Assembly (NCBI GenBank): GCA_014621425.1
Contig: JAANBB010000129.1
Span: forward strand, 27,710-91,709
Direction: 5' to 3'
DNA from: Cylindrodendrum hubeiense
Lineage: Eukaryota; Ascomycota; Sordariomycetes; Hypocreales; Nectriaceae
Length of the DNA: 64,000 nucleotides
Shown here: one piece after another, positions 1 through 11,144 of the stretch
Layout of the letters: each line of letters opens with the position of its first letter
How positions within the stretch are numbered: the first letter of the stretch is position 1
Notes under the pieces: generated by a model
Told to the model about the DNA's origin: nothing
The model's input: only the letters and a program-made list of their open reading frames with translations
Databases searched by the model: none
Translations under genes and position numbers: made by a program

Positions 1-438
1 CTCCGTTGCCTAGAGGAATTCATCGAGGCTCTGTCCTTTGCGCACTACTTGCGCCACCAGACACTCATTACCCACGAGCAGTCGCAGGCGGCCATGCCCA
101 CAAACATCATCCTGACACCGCATGACTACATGTACGGCATATTCGATCTGTTTGGTGAGCTGATGCGCTTCGCGACGATTACTACGGCACAGACCGGTGA
201 GCTGGCGGGCCGCGAAGGCCGCAACATCTTGGAGGATATCCAGGAGCTGGGGTGCGCGTTCGAGATGCTGCCTGCAGTGCCGACCAAGGACTTCCGCGGA
301 AAGATGAGCGCTGGGAGACAGAGTGTTAAGAAGGTGGAGAAGCTGGGCTATGGGCTTGTGGTGAGAGGCAGTGAACGACCAAAGGGGTGGGTGCCTGATA
401 TGAGAGACGATGCTCCCGAGCCTGTGTCACCAGTTTGA
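1..438 (+). CDS. Translin-associated protein X (TRAX) homologue, 3' part
   Basis: The frame is open from the first base of the window to a TGA at 436-438, so only the C-terminal 145 residues are present and the start lies outside. TRAX partners translin in a ring-shaped RNA/DNA-binding complex with endoribonuclease activity. The segment reads as the helical translin fold. It begins with LEEFIEALSFAHYL, continues with DLFGELMRFA and ends with YGLVVRGSERPKG. The GELMR motif and the VRGSERPK ending fit TRAX better than translin, which has SELSR and lacks the PK tail. An acidic, proline-containing tail follows. No intron is needed in this part. Family assignment is by motif resemblance and is fairly firm; TRAX rather than translin is likely but not certain. 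Confidence 0.85.
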   Translation, partial: LRCLEEFIEALSFAHYLRHQTLITHEQSQAAMPTNIILTPHDYMYGIFDLFGELMRFATITTAQTGELAGREGRNILEDIQELGCAFEMLPAVPTKDFRGKMSAGRQSVKKVEKLGYGLVVRGSERPKGWVPDMRDDAPEPVSPV

Positions 439-1261
439 AGATGTCGGACAGATGTAACTGAGTGGAAAACAGACCAGTGAATGTCTAAGAAGCTCTGCAT
501 TTGAGCGAGGATCAGAGAGCTGGCTATCATGTTGAAACGCACAACCCCTGTATTTGCACGCATAGTTCCATGTTGAGTAATCGAAATGGACCGCTGAATG
601 AAAAACATTACTACTCTCCGTGGCTAGCTTTCTGCCTACATTTTCTAACATGCCAAGAGGCATGCGGCGTGCTTATTTATTTGTGGTAAACTGTGCAATA
701 GTTTGCCCAAACAATGTTAAGCTCGTGCGATTCAAGGTCAGACGGTGGTTCCTTAGCAACACTCATTACTCAGAGCGGTGTGAAGAGGACTCTCCTCGGC
801 GTAATGTGGAGTCATTTGGCCTGGAAAGAGGTGTTGGTTGAGGTGTTGGTTGTGCACTCTCATCCCTGAATATTTTAGGCTAGGCACGTCCAGCCGGTTT
901 CACGACCCCGAACGCTGCGGGGGGGCCACGAATGGGAGTGCAAATGTAAGCGCCGGCGCCACTCCCGAGATAATTTCCATCGCCTCAAGATATGTAGGTT
1001 CTCTATATTTAGACGGAAATCACGTTGCGCAAATCCAAAAAAAACCGCTCTTATTATCCTGGCATGCGCCAGAACATCCGAGCCTTGTTAATTAGAAACC
1101 TGTTAGAAACCAGTTGGTCCTTACGTCTACAGACGCCCACGCGAAGCCCGATAATTATCGAGGATGATCCTTCAACTTAAATAATTTATTTTGCCCCATT
1201 CTTTGGCTACTATCGTGATCAATGTCGGCATCACGATACTAGCCACTTCTTCGCCCAAAGC
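439..1261. other. Intergenic: TRAX 3' flank and DUF3433 gene promoter
   Basis: No convincing gene is seen; the short open frames here lack recognisable motifs. An AT-rich TATA-like stretch (aaataatttatttt, about 1178-1191) lies some 70 bases before the ATG of the following gene and may be its core promoter. This is inference. Confidence 0.4.
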
Positions 1262-4200
1262 ATGGATACACACGAGCAACCATTATTGGACGGCGGCGCC
1301 ATTCAACACCAAGGGGCGCTTCAAAATCCCGGCCCTGACTCAGTTTTGTTCGAAAACATGCCCCGCCGTATGCCATCTTCAAGATCCGTGCCAGGGGATC
1401 AACACTCCCAAGCGGAGACAGTCCGACACGTTGACTCCTCAATTCGGACTGAACACAGCCAGCCCGAACTGGAATTGGAACGCAATGCTTCAAATCACAG
1501 CGCACATCCATCGCTACTGGAGCCTACAGTACCTTCCGAGGATGAGAATGTAACCGAAAAAGAGAGGCCAGGCACTGCATCGTGGCATCCGTATTGGCTG
1601 AAAAAGGTCATTCTCGGCAGCTTCTGTGGATTATTTCTGTGCTGCATCATGGCACTGCCCCTCATGTTATTTTTCTCTAAGCGCAACAACGGCCTCTTTG
1701 ACTCTCAGCCAGATGATGCGTACGTGTGGAGGTTTGGCCCGACTGCCAGTAAGTTCATCAATTAGCCACCCTTTCCTAGACGCTAGATGCATCATCTGAC
1801 ATCTTGACTCGCCAGTAATCACCATCTTCGAGATACTCTGGTCACGAGTTGAGTTCCAAACTCTGAGATATATGCCCTGGTTGGGAATAAAGACTGGGCA
1901 GTCTCTGGGCCCAACTGGATACAATCTGGACTACACCCAGATGTGGTCCCCAATGGTTTTGATCAAGTCTCTCCGACGAAAACACTTCTTCGTATTTTTC
2001 GTTGCTGCCGCATCGATGATATTGAAAGTTCAAGTCGTTCTCTCGCCAAGTCTTTACCAGATAAAAACCACTCGGAGCTCACAATCTGTCGACGTTCAAG
2101 TCCTGGACACATTCGCAGTGACCGACGATCTCAGCAACACCACCGGAACCGCCCCATATTATACCGCCCGAGCTCTTCAAAATTTTGATATGATGTTCCC
2201 CTTTGGTGTTGCAAAACAAGGGGCATACCAAACATTCAAGCTGGCAAAGCAAGCTGCTACTACACGTGGTACTTCCGAAGCACCTTTGACGGTCACCGTG
2301 GATGGAGTTTTCACAGATATGAAATGCCTGGAATTGGAAAGCCATTCAGTTTCCAAAACAGTCTCCTATCAGTTTGGTTTTTACAATTTTGCCATCGATC
2401 TCCAATTCGAAAACTGCGAACAACCAGTCAGCATAGAAAACAAGGTCCAGTGGGCAACCCCAAATGAAGATACCGTCCAGGCCTACTGGATTGTCGATAC
2501 CCAGCTTGAACCTAAATACCCTTGTTCTTCGCTGCCTCAACAGAACCCGAACTTTGTGTATTTCGCGGGATATTACGTTCCGTCAGCGCAAAATGTGTCT
2601 ATGCCACAGCTAAACACGACCGCAGCTGTCATCTGCTCACCGACTGCGTACACTTCTAAAGTGAAAATCGTTGACGATGGCATAAGTCCGAATGTGACTG
2701 TCTTGTCAAATCAAGATAACATTGCGATCGAATCAAACACTTGGGTCATGTTACAAAGTACTGCCCCCGATGTACTTGGATCGATGGGAATATCTACAAC
2801 AAACATAGTCACTGGGCCGGTCGCCACAGAATTTGGGTTCAGGGGCAAAGACGCAAATTTGACTGATATCTCATTATATCAAAGCAAGATACTAGCCCAG
2901 GCTGTGATGAACTTAACAGAACAAATCGGCCCCATGGTTGCTCATTACCAACTCCGGCAAACAAAAGAGAGTCAAATTGTTGGGTCGATTGTGGTGGAAA
3001 CATACAAACTCCACGTGAACGAAGTTGTCTGCCTTTGGATGACGGGACTCTTTGTTATCACCGCGTGTATTGCTTTCTGGGCAATATTCCAATCTGCAAG
3101 AGTGTCGAACATTTGGCACCGAGACCCAGCCACGATACTTGGAACTATGATATTCTTTCAAAGCGAAACCAAGCTCAGCACTGACGTTGTGAAGTGCGTA
3201 TCGGAGGAAAGGGGAAGTAAGAAGGAAGAGTGGAGTCACTCCTCCCGTTCCCCACCCGTCCTAAGAGTTTGGGCTCGCTCAATATTCACTTTGTTTGTGC
3301 TGGGTCTCATCGTGGGCCTCTCTGTTGCACTCAAGGCATCAGAGACATCCGACGGATTGGCGACAATCGAGGAAGAAGGCTACCTGTCAATTGTATGGCA
3401 ATCACTCCCGACGATGGCCATGCTGATAGTTTCATTGATTATCAATTTGACTGATACCGCGATGCGAGACCTAGCTACACTGTCCAACCTTTCTAAGAGA
3501 CCTTGCAACTCGCTGGAGCTAGACATGTCGTTTTTAGACATGCTTGGATTCCGGGCCTTGTATCACTCACTTCGGCTGAAGGTTTATACCGTCACTCTTT
3601 CGCAGATCCTTGCTACGATTTGCGCCTTCCTGACAACTATAGCGGCTGTCCTTCTCACCACCAAGATTATTCCAGAGCTCACAACCATGCAGATCCAGCA
3701 GGAAAGCTGGTTCGGTTCTCAGCAACTATCTGCAAGTTATCAAGATGAATACAGCACAACTAGAGAGGACATCGGCAGTCTTCTTCTGGCGCGGAGGATG
3801 TCCAACTTCACATATCCACGACATACGTACGCCGACCTCGTGTTCCCCACCCTTGGGATCAACTACACCAACTGGAATGCCAATATATCAGCGCAAGTCC
3901 GCACTCCCGCGGCGAAGTTGCTTCCCAGTTGCGTTAAACTTTCTGATGGTGATTTCAATGTGACAATCAAGAACAACACATCGGGAGGTTTCACTGCAAC
4001 AATCTACCAGAACTTCACGTGTCCGAGCGGCTCTTCCGCTTCTCTTGATGATACCCTATACATCAATGCAACAGTCGAAAAGTATGGATTGTCATACGTT
4101 GCGGGACTTGCCCAGTCTCCGGGTAACACGCTCGATATCGGCCCTACCTGTCACCTCGTTCTGGATAATGATGCTCTCCTCAACACCCCTTGGAGAGTCC

Positions 4201-5165
4201 AAACGTACGTTTGGGGCAAATTTTTGAACTCGACAATGGACTTTGACTATCTTTCCGTCTGGCGATGCAACTACTCTTGGGCTGAGGTTACGACTGACGT
4301 CGGCCTGGTTTGGACAAACAAGGTCATTCAGATTGACCACCAGAATCCTCCTACTCAAGACAACTCAACCATTAAACCATGGAGCCCGCCGTTTGGGTTT
4401 CCAGAACTTGGCGGTTCTCAGGGGATCCTCCCAGTCAATGAAGTTTTTCCGGATACTGAGGTCGAAGATCCCCTAGTCAGCCATTTGTCCACTCAATTCA
4501 GTGTGATTGTAGAGCCCTTTGGTCCAATCCAGATTGAAGACTTCGGCAAACCAGGTCAAGATGATGAGATCCTTGACGAACTTCACTCCAATCTTGGCTT
4601 TGTTAGTGCTCAGCTTGCAAATATTGAACATCGCCTGGGCATAGACGAGAATTCGACAGCAACTCCTGTGCATCATGGAAACCTTCCCTCTGTTAATGCG
4701 ACAATTACAGACAGTGGAAGACTCCGATTGATTCAAAATCCAACAATAACCTTTATGTTAATAGGGATTTTGTCCTTGGTTGTTGCGGTCAGCGCATGGG
4801 CTTCCGTCTTAATAGGTTTGCGGCACATTATGGGCGACAGAGGAAGCTGGCTGCTGAATATGGAATTGAAGGGCCTGGCACCTGAGGGGTTCAGCAGCAT
4901 TGCTATGATGGAGTCACTGATTCATGGTTCAAACTTCCTTAAGGGCACAACAGATGTCCACCAAATGCCTTTGAGCGATCTTCATCGGTGGTTAGCCGGT
5001 ACAATCTTTCGAATTGGATGGTTTCAAGCAAATGGGACTGGCGAGGAAGAGTATACCATTGGAGTATTGGAGGATGAAAGTTTCCCATTTCTAGGAGACA
5101 AGGGGGATATAGAAAGAATCCGGGAAAGTACAAGAGAAGTTGAATTAGGTAGTGTCACAGGATAA
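1262..5165 (+). CDS. Large multi-pass membrane protein, DUF3433 family
   Basis: The model has two exons, 1262-1748 and 1816-5165, giving 1278 residues. The intron 1749-1815 has donor GTAAGT and acceptor CCAG. Without it the frame stops at 1765, and with it the phase continues exactly into the long open frame. The N-terminal 115 residues are polar and probably cytosolic, followed by a first membrane segment (VILGSFCGLFLCC...). At least six further hydrophobic segments are visible, including FFVFFVAAASMIL, LWMTGLFVITACIAFWAIF, SIFTLFVLGLIVGLSVAL and FMLIGILSLVVAVSAW. Long loops between them are rich in N-x-S/T sites. This two-unit layout, a membrane segment plus a long loop repeated, matches fungal DUF3433 proteins, whose function is unknown. 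The loops are likely extracytosolic and glycosylated (inference). Confidence 0.85.
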
Positions 5166-5725
5166 GATCTGTGCCTTTGAAGGAGGGCCTCCTGTATAAT
5201 TAGATAGCCTCGATCACAATGTCCAAGGAACAGCAAAGCCAAATTTCATCCAGCGCGCGCTCCAGGTAAACGGCTAGTTTTCTTGTTCGACTGAGCCCTA
5301 CTTCAAGCCATGGGCACCTATGAACTGAGAACTTATCATCATGTCACAATGTTCCGAAATGTGTCGACAATCTGCTGCTCCTGCCACCCCCTAACGGGTT
5401 CGGATGGAAAGCTCAATGTCGAGTGACCGAAATGAACATCGAGTTAGATATCATGTAGCTGTTCATTGCTTTCTTGAAAGAAAATATAGTATCTGGAGGT
5501 AAACGGCATAGTCACTCTCAGCGGCTGTTTGTAGTAACATTAACACTTTCACATGAACAAAGATTGAGTCGCAAACACGAAGCATTGTTCTGGAGGGATA
5601 AATCTTGCGATTCTAAATCTTGCTCCAAAATCCTATAAATCCTACTAAATATGACTCTCTGTAACCCTGGGTCTTGCACTTCAATCTCTCAAGTTACTAG
5701 GTTTTTATCCTAGCCTTATTCGAAA
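5166..5725. other. Intergenic: 3' flank and promoter of the 445-residue gene
   Basis: AT-rich sequence without a gene. A TATA-like element (tataaat, 5634-5640) is about 90 bases before the next ATG, followed by a pyrimidine-rich leader. Promoter assignment is inference. Confidence 0.4.
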
Positions 5726-7063
5726 ATGTCTACGAAAATCGATTCATCCAGCACGGAAGCCTCGCAGGACATTGCGTTCCAGCTGGCATCAACAACACCC
5801 GCGCATCCACCAGGGCAAAGTCCCACTACCGCCGAAATATGGCAGACTCTTTTCTCGCCCCAAAAGCCAGACAAACTTAATGGGCTGGAAGGGGCCGGTT
5901 TCATGGGCGGCGCCTTACCCGCTATAGTGCTAAGCACGGAAGCGTTGCAGCACAAGAAGCTCCAGCTGGCGCCTGGAGTCTCTTTGTCTTATCTTAGCTT
6001 CGTCCATGTTGCGATAGATACATGGCAGAATCTTTTCGCATCCCAAGAACTGGATAAACTTGACAGGCAAGGAGGGGGTGGGAGTAATGGCGGCAAGTCG
6101 CCTGCCGTCGTGACGAAAGAGCATCGAGACAAACTGAGAAACCAGATTCTCATGGAGTCAGCCAGAAGGGCAAAAGCCGAGAATAAAGCAGCCGAAAGGA
6201 AAGCCGAGCTCATCAGAGCAGACAACCTCGGCGAGATGCAGTACGACAAGGCGTCCGTGAAAATGTGGAGGAATGAGCCAAAGCCTGAACGTGTGGTGTT
6301 GCTTGAAAGCCTTCAGCAGTACATTCACCTATTGTGCTTCAGCAACGTCTTTTTAGACACAATTGCTCCCTGGGAACCCTGTTGGGATACGGAACGGCCT
6401 GGCCTGCGACATTTCTATGACGCGATCAAGAACGACAATTATGTTCAGGACATGGTGTTGGTCAAGAATGACAAACAAATCCCGGATGCAGTTTCAATCA
6501 AGAAAGATGAAGACAATGGGCTATTGAATAAGGCACTTCGATGGAGGATCATGGCTTGGATGTGGAACACCATCCACGACCAGATCCTATATCCGAAGCG
6601 GCGCCTTCAAAAGTATGCACTTGCATATACAACCATCAAACATATCCATCATTTCCTTCAGATCTTTATTGACCCTGAAGTGGACGAGTTCCAGTTCAGT
6701 AAATGTCTCTGGACAATGGTCACCCAAGCGGATAGATTGAGGACAGTTCTGACATCGGAAACGGCCGTTCAATACAGGTTCTTGATGCCGCAGAATATTA
6801 ACCCAAGAACCATGCACGGGAGTACAATATATCCCTGGAAGACTGCAATGGAAGTATTGAGCGTGCTCGGTGCTACCCATGACGATGCATCTCAGGATGT
6901 GATTAGAATGGTGGTGTTTGGCCCAATGGTGCGATGTGGGATGGAGGAAGGTCGTTGCTACATCCAGATTGAGAAGACGGCGTGTGTCGTGGCATATCGG
7001 CCAGAGCAAACAGAAGAGCAGAAAGAGAGGCGGTTGGCAAGGAAAAGAAGGAATAGGGAATAA
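5726..7063 (+). CDS. Unrecognised 445-residue protein with internal N-terminal duplication
   Basis: This is an uninterrupted frame from an ATG with a good context (cgaaaATG) to TAA. I do not recognise the family. Residues of about 17-75 and 78-136 are two diverged copies of one unit. Both contain W-Q-x-L-F, then a D-K-L core, a glycine-rich stretch and a P-A-x-V ending. The copies are also aligned in the DNA, about 183 bases apart (5841 and 6024). A charged, alanine- and lysine-rich helical stretch (about 130-175) follows, then a mainly helical C-terminal half with many aromatic residues (for example ALRWRIMAWMWNTIHD) and a basic tail ending KERRLARKRRNRE. There is no signal peptide or membrane segment. 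It could be a lineage-restricted protein. Coding status is supported by length and codon regularity, not by homology. Confidence 0.7.
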   Translation: MSTKIDSSSTEASQDIAFQLASTTPAHPPGQSPTTAEIWQTLFSPQKPDKLNGLEGAGFMGGALPAIVLSTEALQHKKLQLAPGVSLSYLSFVHVAIDTWQNLFASQELDKLDRQGGGGSNGGKSPAVVTKEHRDKLRNQILMESARRAKAENKAAERKAELIRADNLGEMQYDKASVKMWRNEPKPERVVLLESLQQYIHLLCFSNVFLDTIAPWEPCWDTERPGLRHFYDAIKNDNYVQDMVLVKNDKQIPDAVSIKKDEDNGLLNKALRWRIMAWMWNTIHDQILYPKRRLQKYALAYTTIKHIHHFLQIFIDPEVDEFQFSKCLWTMVTQADRLRTVLTSETAVQYRFLMPQNINPRTMHGSTIYPWKTAMEVLSVLGATHDDASQDVIRMVVFGPMVRCGMEEGRCYIQIEKTACVVAYRPEQTEEQKERRLARKRRNRE

Positions 7064-8056
7064 TTAGATGACGTGACGTTGTTGGTGATGGAGATGAGGA
7101 AAACGCCAAAAGGGGGCGATGTCTGCTATTAGTCAGTACGACGTGCCGCGAAAATTTGTCACGAGCGTTTCTTTACATGTTTTTTGTTCAAGCACACATG
7201 TTTTTAAGACTCAAAAATGGACAATCTATAGTTTACAACGTCCGCTTAACATAGCCACATTATTATGTCTTTGTTGTGAACAACTTTAGTCTCCATCCAG
7301 TTCATCCTAAGTTCTAAAGAATTTATTCACCAAATACCTAATGATGCTCTAATGTGAGCACTGAATCAGTCACTCAAATGCAGCTTTAGAGTAGCATTTC
7401 AGTGGTATCAGCATCGTTTGAAGCGCAGCCTCTCCCCCAAACACTCGTTGACAGCTGGCTCGCACTTGTCACAGGTGCCGCCCCGTTGAGCATGATTCAC
7501 TCCTATGAATAAGCACTCCTCAGGTCCGCACTGCTTATTGTGTTACGCCTCCTGACTTCGTTCTTCCATCCTCGCACTTCACTCTTTCGGCCTACCTGCA
7601 ACCGTTGTGCGCCGCACGCGGGCGCTTCTCGCATATTTCGCGATATACAAGACATGCCTTTTATTCTTGACCTTGGGTTCTACTGTTCTTTTATCTACTA
7701 GTACACATACACACACTCTCTCTCTCTTAACTCGTCTGGGTTGGTGGTTCGTGCCTAATTCTTCCTTCGCATCTTCTCACTTCTCTCCCCAACCTACACT
7801 CTTCAGCTCTCTCATCCACCCCATCGCCCACTACATCCCTTTCCCTCAAACATCACTTTGACCTCCCGAGAATTTTGAGCTTTCAGCTGTAGCCTCGATA
7901 AGCTGACTCTTTTTACTCTGACCTCTAGTCTTGTATTCTTTGGTCTCGGAGACTTTAGGCACCAACCTCGAGCACAACCTCGAACACCAACGGCCAGCAC
8001 CCCGCATTCATTTCCCAGATCTTCTTTAGAAGAAGTATTTCGCATTACCCAACGTA
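7064..8056. other. Intergenic and probable 5' leader of the hydrolase gene
   Basis: No gene is seen. From about 7550 the plus strand becomes strongly pyrimidine-rich, with CT runs, as in leaders of fungal genes. It is interrupted by a CA/CT microsatellite at 7702-7727. A small open frame at 7607-7861 is low-complexity and probably not coding. Confidence 0.4.
7702..7727 (+). repeat. Compound (CA)n(CT)n microsatellite
   Basis: An alternating CA tract runs directly into a CT tract in the presumed leader of the downstream hydrolase gene. It is a simple-sequence repeat visible by eye. Confidence 0.75.
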
Positions 8057-10697
8057 ATGAATAATCGACGATACAAAGCCATGGATTTGACCGACCCTGA
8101 GCGTTCTTCAGCGCGTCACCCTTCCGCTGTCAGCCACCCAGTCTCGTCTGACGACCTGACCCACGAGGCGGGGAGTGACAACATGACAGAGGCTGACGAA
8201 GATGAGACTCCCTCTCCATCGAGCGATTCCACGGAAGCCATTTGCTCTCACACAACATTCTTCGTCAATGCCGACTGGCGTATGGGGTCTACCCTCGCGA
8301 ATGCAACCACCATCGTCGGGCAGATGTACGTGGAGCGCCTAGATCCTGTCAAGACGCTACAACCCTACCCCATCATTCTTATCCACGGCGATTTTCATAC
8401 TGGTCAAGTGAGCCTAAATTCTTTCCAGCATCACCCATTTTGTCATTAACTCTCTCTCTAGGTCTAGATGGCCAAACCAGATGGAAATCCCGGTTGGGCA
8501 TCGTACTTTGTCCAAAGAGGCTTCCAGGTCTACGTCGTGGATCTGCCCCCATGCGGAAGATCGAACTTTCTGACCGCCGCCCACTTCATCCATAGGGATC
8601 TTAGTCGCACATCCCACACGCTTGCTGCTTCCGTCGTCGAGAATGAACTCACAGCGCCAGGAAAGGAACCTGCTCATGGCCAGCCTCTGGTCCCGCTCAG
8701 ACATTCGCGAGCTGGTATGCATGACAAGTGGCCAGGCGTGAGTCTCCAGACCATCCTCGACGACGCAATTAAAGGCTAATATACCATAGACTGGACAAAG
8801 AGGCGACCCTACCTTTACCAATTACTGCGCGTCGCTCGTCACGTTGCACCTCAACAAGATTGAGCGTCAGTCGCTAGGCCAGAATGCCCTTCGAGCTCTA
8901 CTTCTCAAAGCTGGGAAGTCCATTTTGATTGGCGAAGGCTCTGGAGGAAACATGAGCTGGCTGGCAAACGATGTGTCTCCGGAGTTGGTTGCAGGAGTCG
9001 TTGCTGTTGAACCAGCAGGCCCTCCGTTTGGAACTGCCATGCCGAAACAAAGTATGCCCCGGGTCTATACTCAGTTCATTGAACGAGACGTGGGAACTCG
9101 CCTGTACGGGTTGACAGACATCCCCTTGACTTATGATCCGCCTACCCATCCTCATGATGGGTTCGAGCGGCCTGCAAGGGAGCCCTTGGACATTGCGCGA
9201 GTGTTGCGCCCCGACCGCTTGGGTGCTTGCTTCATGCAACAAAAAGCCGAGACGGACCTCATTGAGGTCGGATGTGACGGCAAGCCGGTGCCTGGACAAC
9301 AGCAAGTCCGCCAACTAATCCACCTCAAGAAAGTTCCCCATGCGCTCGTCACTGCGCATGCTAGCCCGCACACCATTTTTGACTGGGCTACAATTGCCTA
9401 TATGAAGCAGGCTGGTGTCGATGTTGACTGGCTGAGATTGGAGGATTTTGATATTCTTGGCAACGGCCATTTGATGTTCCTCGAGACAAACAGTAATGAC
9501 ATCGCCAGTGTCATTGAGCAATGGATTCAGAAGAAGTTCACGCCGAAGCCTTCTTCTGTCCAACTCGCTAACCCCATCCCTGCAAATAAAAGCGGGCAGA
9601 GCAGCAATTTGAACCCCATTCATCAATCGAGTCGAGTCCTTCCTTCAATCAACTCCATTGGGAACTCCGAGTCGGCCACACATCACTTTCCAGGCAATGT
9701 GCCTCAGACTCAGGTGCAGAATCAGAGAGGGGCACCAGGAGCCGTTCTCCAATATGGTGGGCCTGTTCAGATGGCTCAAGACGAGGGCAAACGACCAACT
9801 GAATCGTCTCCTGCCGAGCATGCCCCCGCCCCCGAGGCTTCTCGAGAAATAAGCATTCATCCGAACTCGCCCTCGACACAAGAGCAGAAAAGACGCTGTT
9901 TGGGTCAGGGTGTGAAACCATCCTCGATACAAATGAGCTCTCCCTCTGGAACGTTCCCTATTCCTCAGCTCACGCAGCAGCAGCACATTCGTGCCTTTCA
10001 TAACATGCAAGGGCAAGTCCATGGAAGAATGAACCCGCAGCCTTCTACTGATAGGGGCATGATGCGGTCCCCAAACGTAAGTGGGCAGCAACTCCAGTCG
10101 ATCACCAGAGCTGGCTCTGCGAGCCCTTACCATCCCCAGGTGACACTGCCTCCCATTTCGCGACCCTCAACTCCTCAAGGAACCCCGTTGTATGCTCATC
10201 TTTCAGGAAGTGTGCTGCCTCCTACGCGCGCCAGCGGCTCGGCCTTGGTGCCTACTACAGAGAACAAATCTGCAGGGACACTTCCCCAAGTGTTTAGGCA
10301 CATCGCATTTTCTGAAGATTCAATGAAGTCATTGACAAGCACGCCTCCATATCGTGTGATGGGCAATCCTGAGCCAACGCCTGGGTCATCAGCTCATTTC
10401 ATTGCTACGGCGGTTCGTCAGCAGCTTGACTCTCTGGAACAGCCACGAATCAATAGTTCAGTTATTGACCCTCGGCTCTCGCAAGTTTCGACACCGACAC
10501 ATCAACAGGCTTTACCCCTGTCCAACGACGCCCATGCAACTCTATCGGATCGTAGACAAATGAATCTTGGTAGTTTGCAGGGAACTACGTTCAGTGTGCT
10601 GCCTGCGGTGACGCCCCCAACACCATCTCCAGCCCCGAGACCCTCGACAAACCAGATGGATGGCTTGAAACAGCAGGACCATCCCGCCCGTGGATGA
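8057..10697 (+). CDS. Alpha/beta hydrolase with long disordered C-terminal tail
   Basis: Three exons (8057-8407, 8468-8737, 8790-10697) give 842 residues. Intron 2 is well supported (GTGAGT donor, CATAG acceptor; the join makes the motif DKWPG-TGQRGDP). Intron 1 uses GTGAGC and the second of two close acceptors. Using the first, at 8461, would leave V-stop-M in frame. Residues 1-100 are polar. The hydrolase domain (about 100-450) has the oxyanion motif ILIHGDFHTGQ (106-117) and a nucleophile elbow GEGSGG with Ser258. GNGHLMFLE (about 430) may supply the catalytic histidine. From about residue 455 to the end the protein is low-complexity and rich in P, S, Q and T, with no recognised domain. 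The hydrolase core resembles fungal secondary-metabolism or lipase-like hydrolases of unknown substrate. Translation may start at the second ATG (8091), which has a better context. Confidence 0.8.
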
Positions 10698-11144
10698 ACA
10701 GCCTATGGCGCAATGATTTGTCTTAAGGAGATTTATCCTAGGGGATTTTAACGTGATCGGATCTGGGTTGGGGAATTTGTGCTGGGTGTGCTCTAGAATT
10801 TAGGGTATTCAGATGAAGGTCTAGGGTATGGGTTCAGGACAAGGACATTATTGGTGACAACCTGAAAGGTAAAGGACAGAGAGAACTAGCAGTAAACCAA
10901 GCATTTTCCCCAGGTCTCTATAACTCTGATGATGATATCGACCTTTAATCAATGGTTACGATCCTTTTGGAGTGTGGATGTTATCGTTATTCTTGGCTGA
11001 TTGGCCACTTTGAAAGCAACGCCCCACTTTAAACTATGTCATGGCTCATCCTCACTGCCCTCAAGCTTCAGCAGTTTGTCTCTTCCATCAAACCATGCAT
11101 TCATCATGTTAATTTTATTGAATTCGTCAAGTATTCGCAGTACA
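10698..11144. other. Intergenic: hydrolase 3' flank and Ada/AraC promoter
   Basis: AT-rich sequence with no gene. The frame of the next gene is open upstream to 11001, but that stretch has no conserved residues, and the ATG at 11145 has the better context. Confidence 0.4.
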
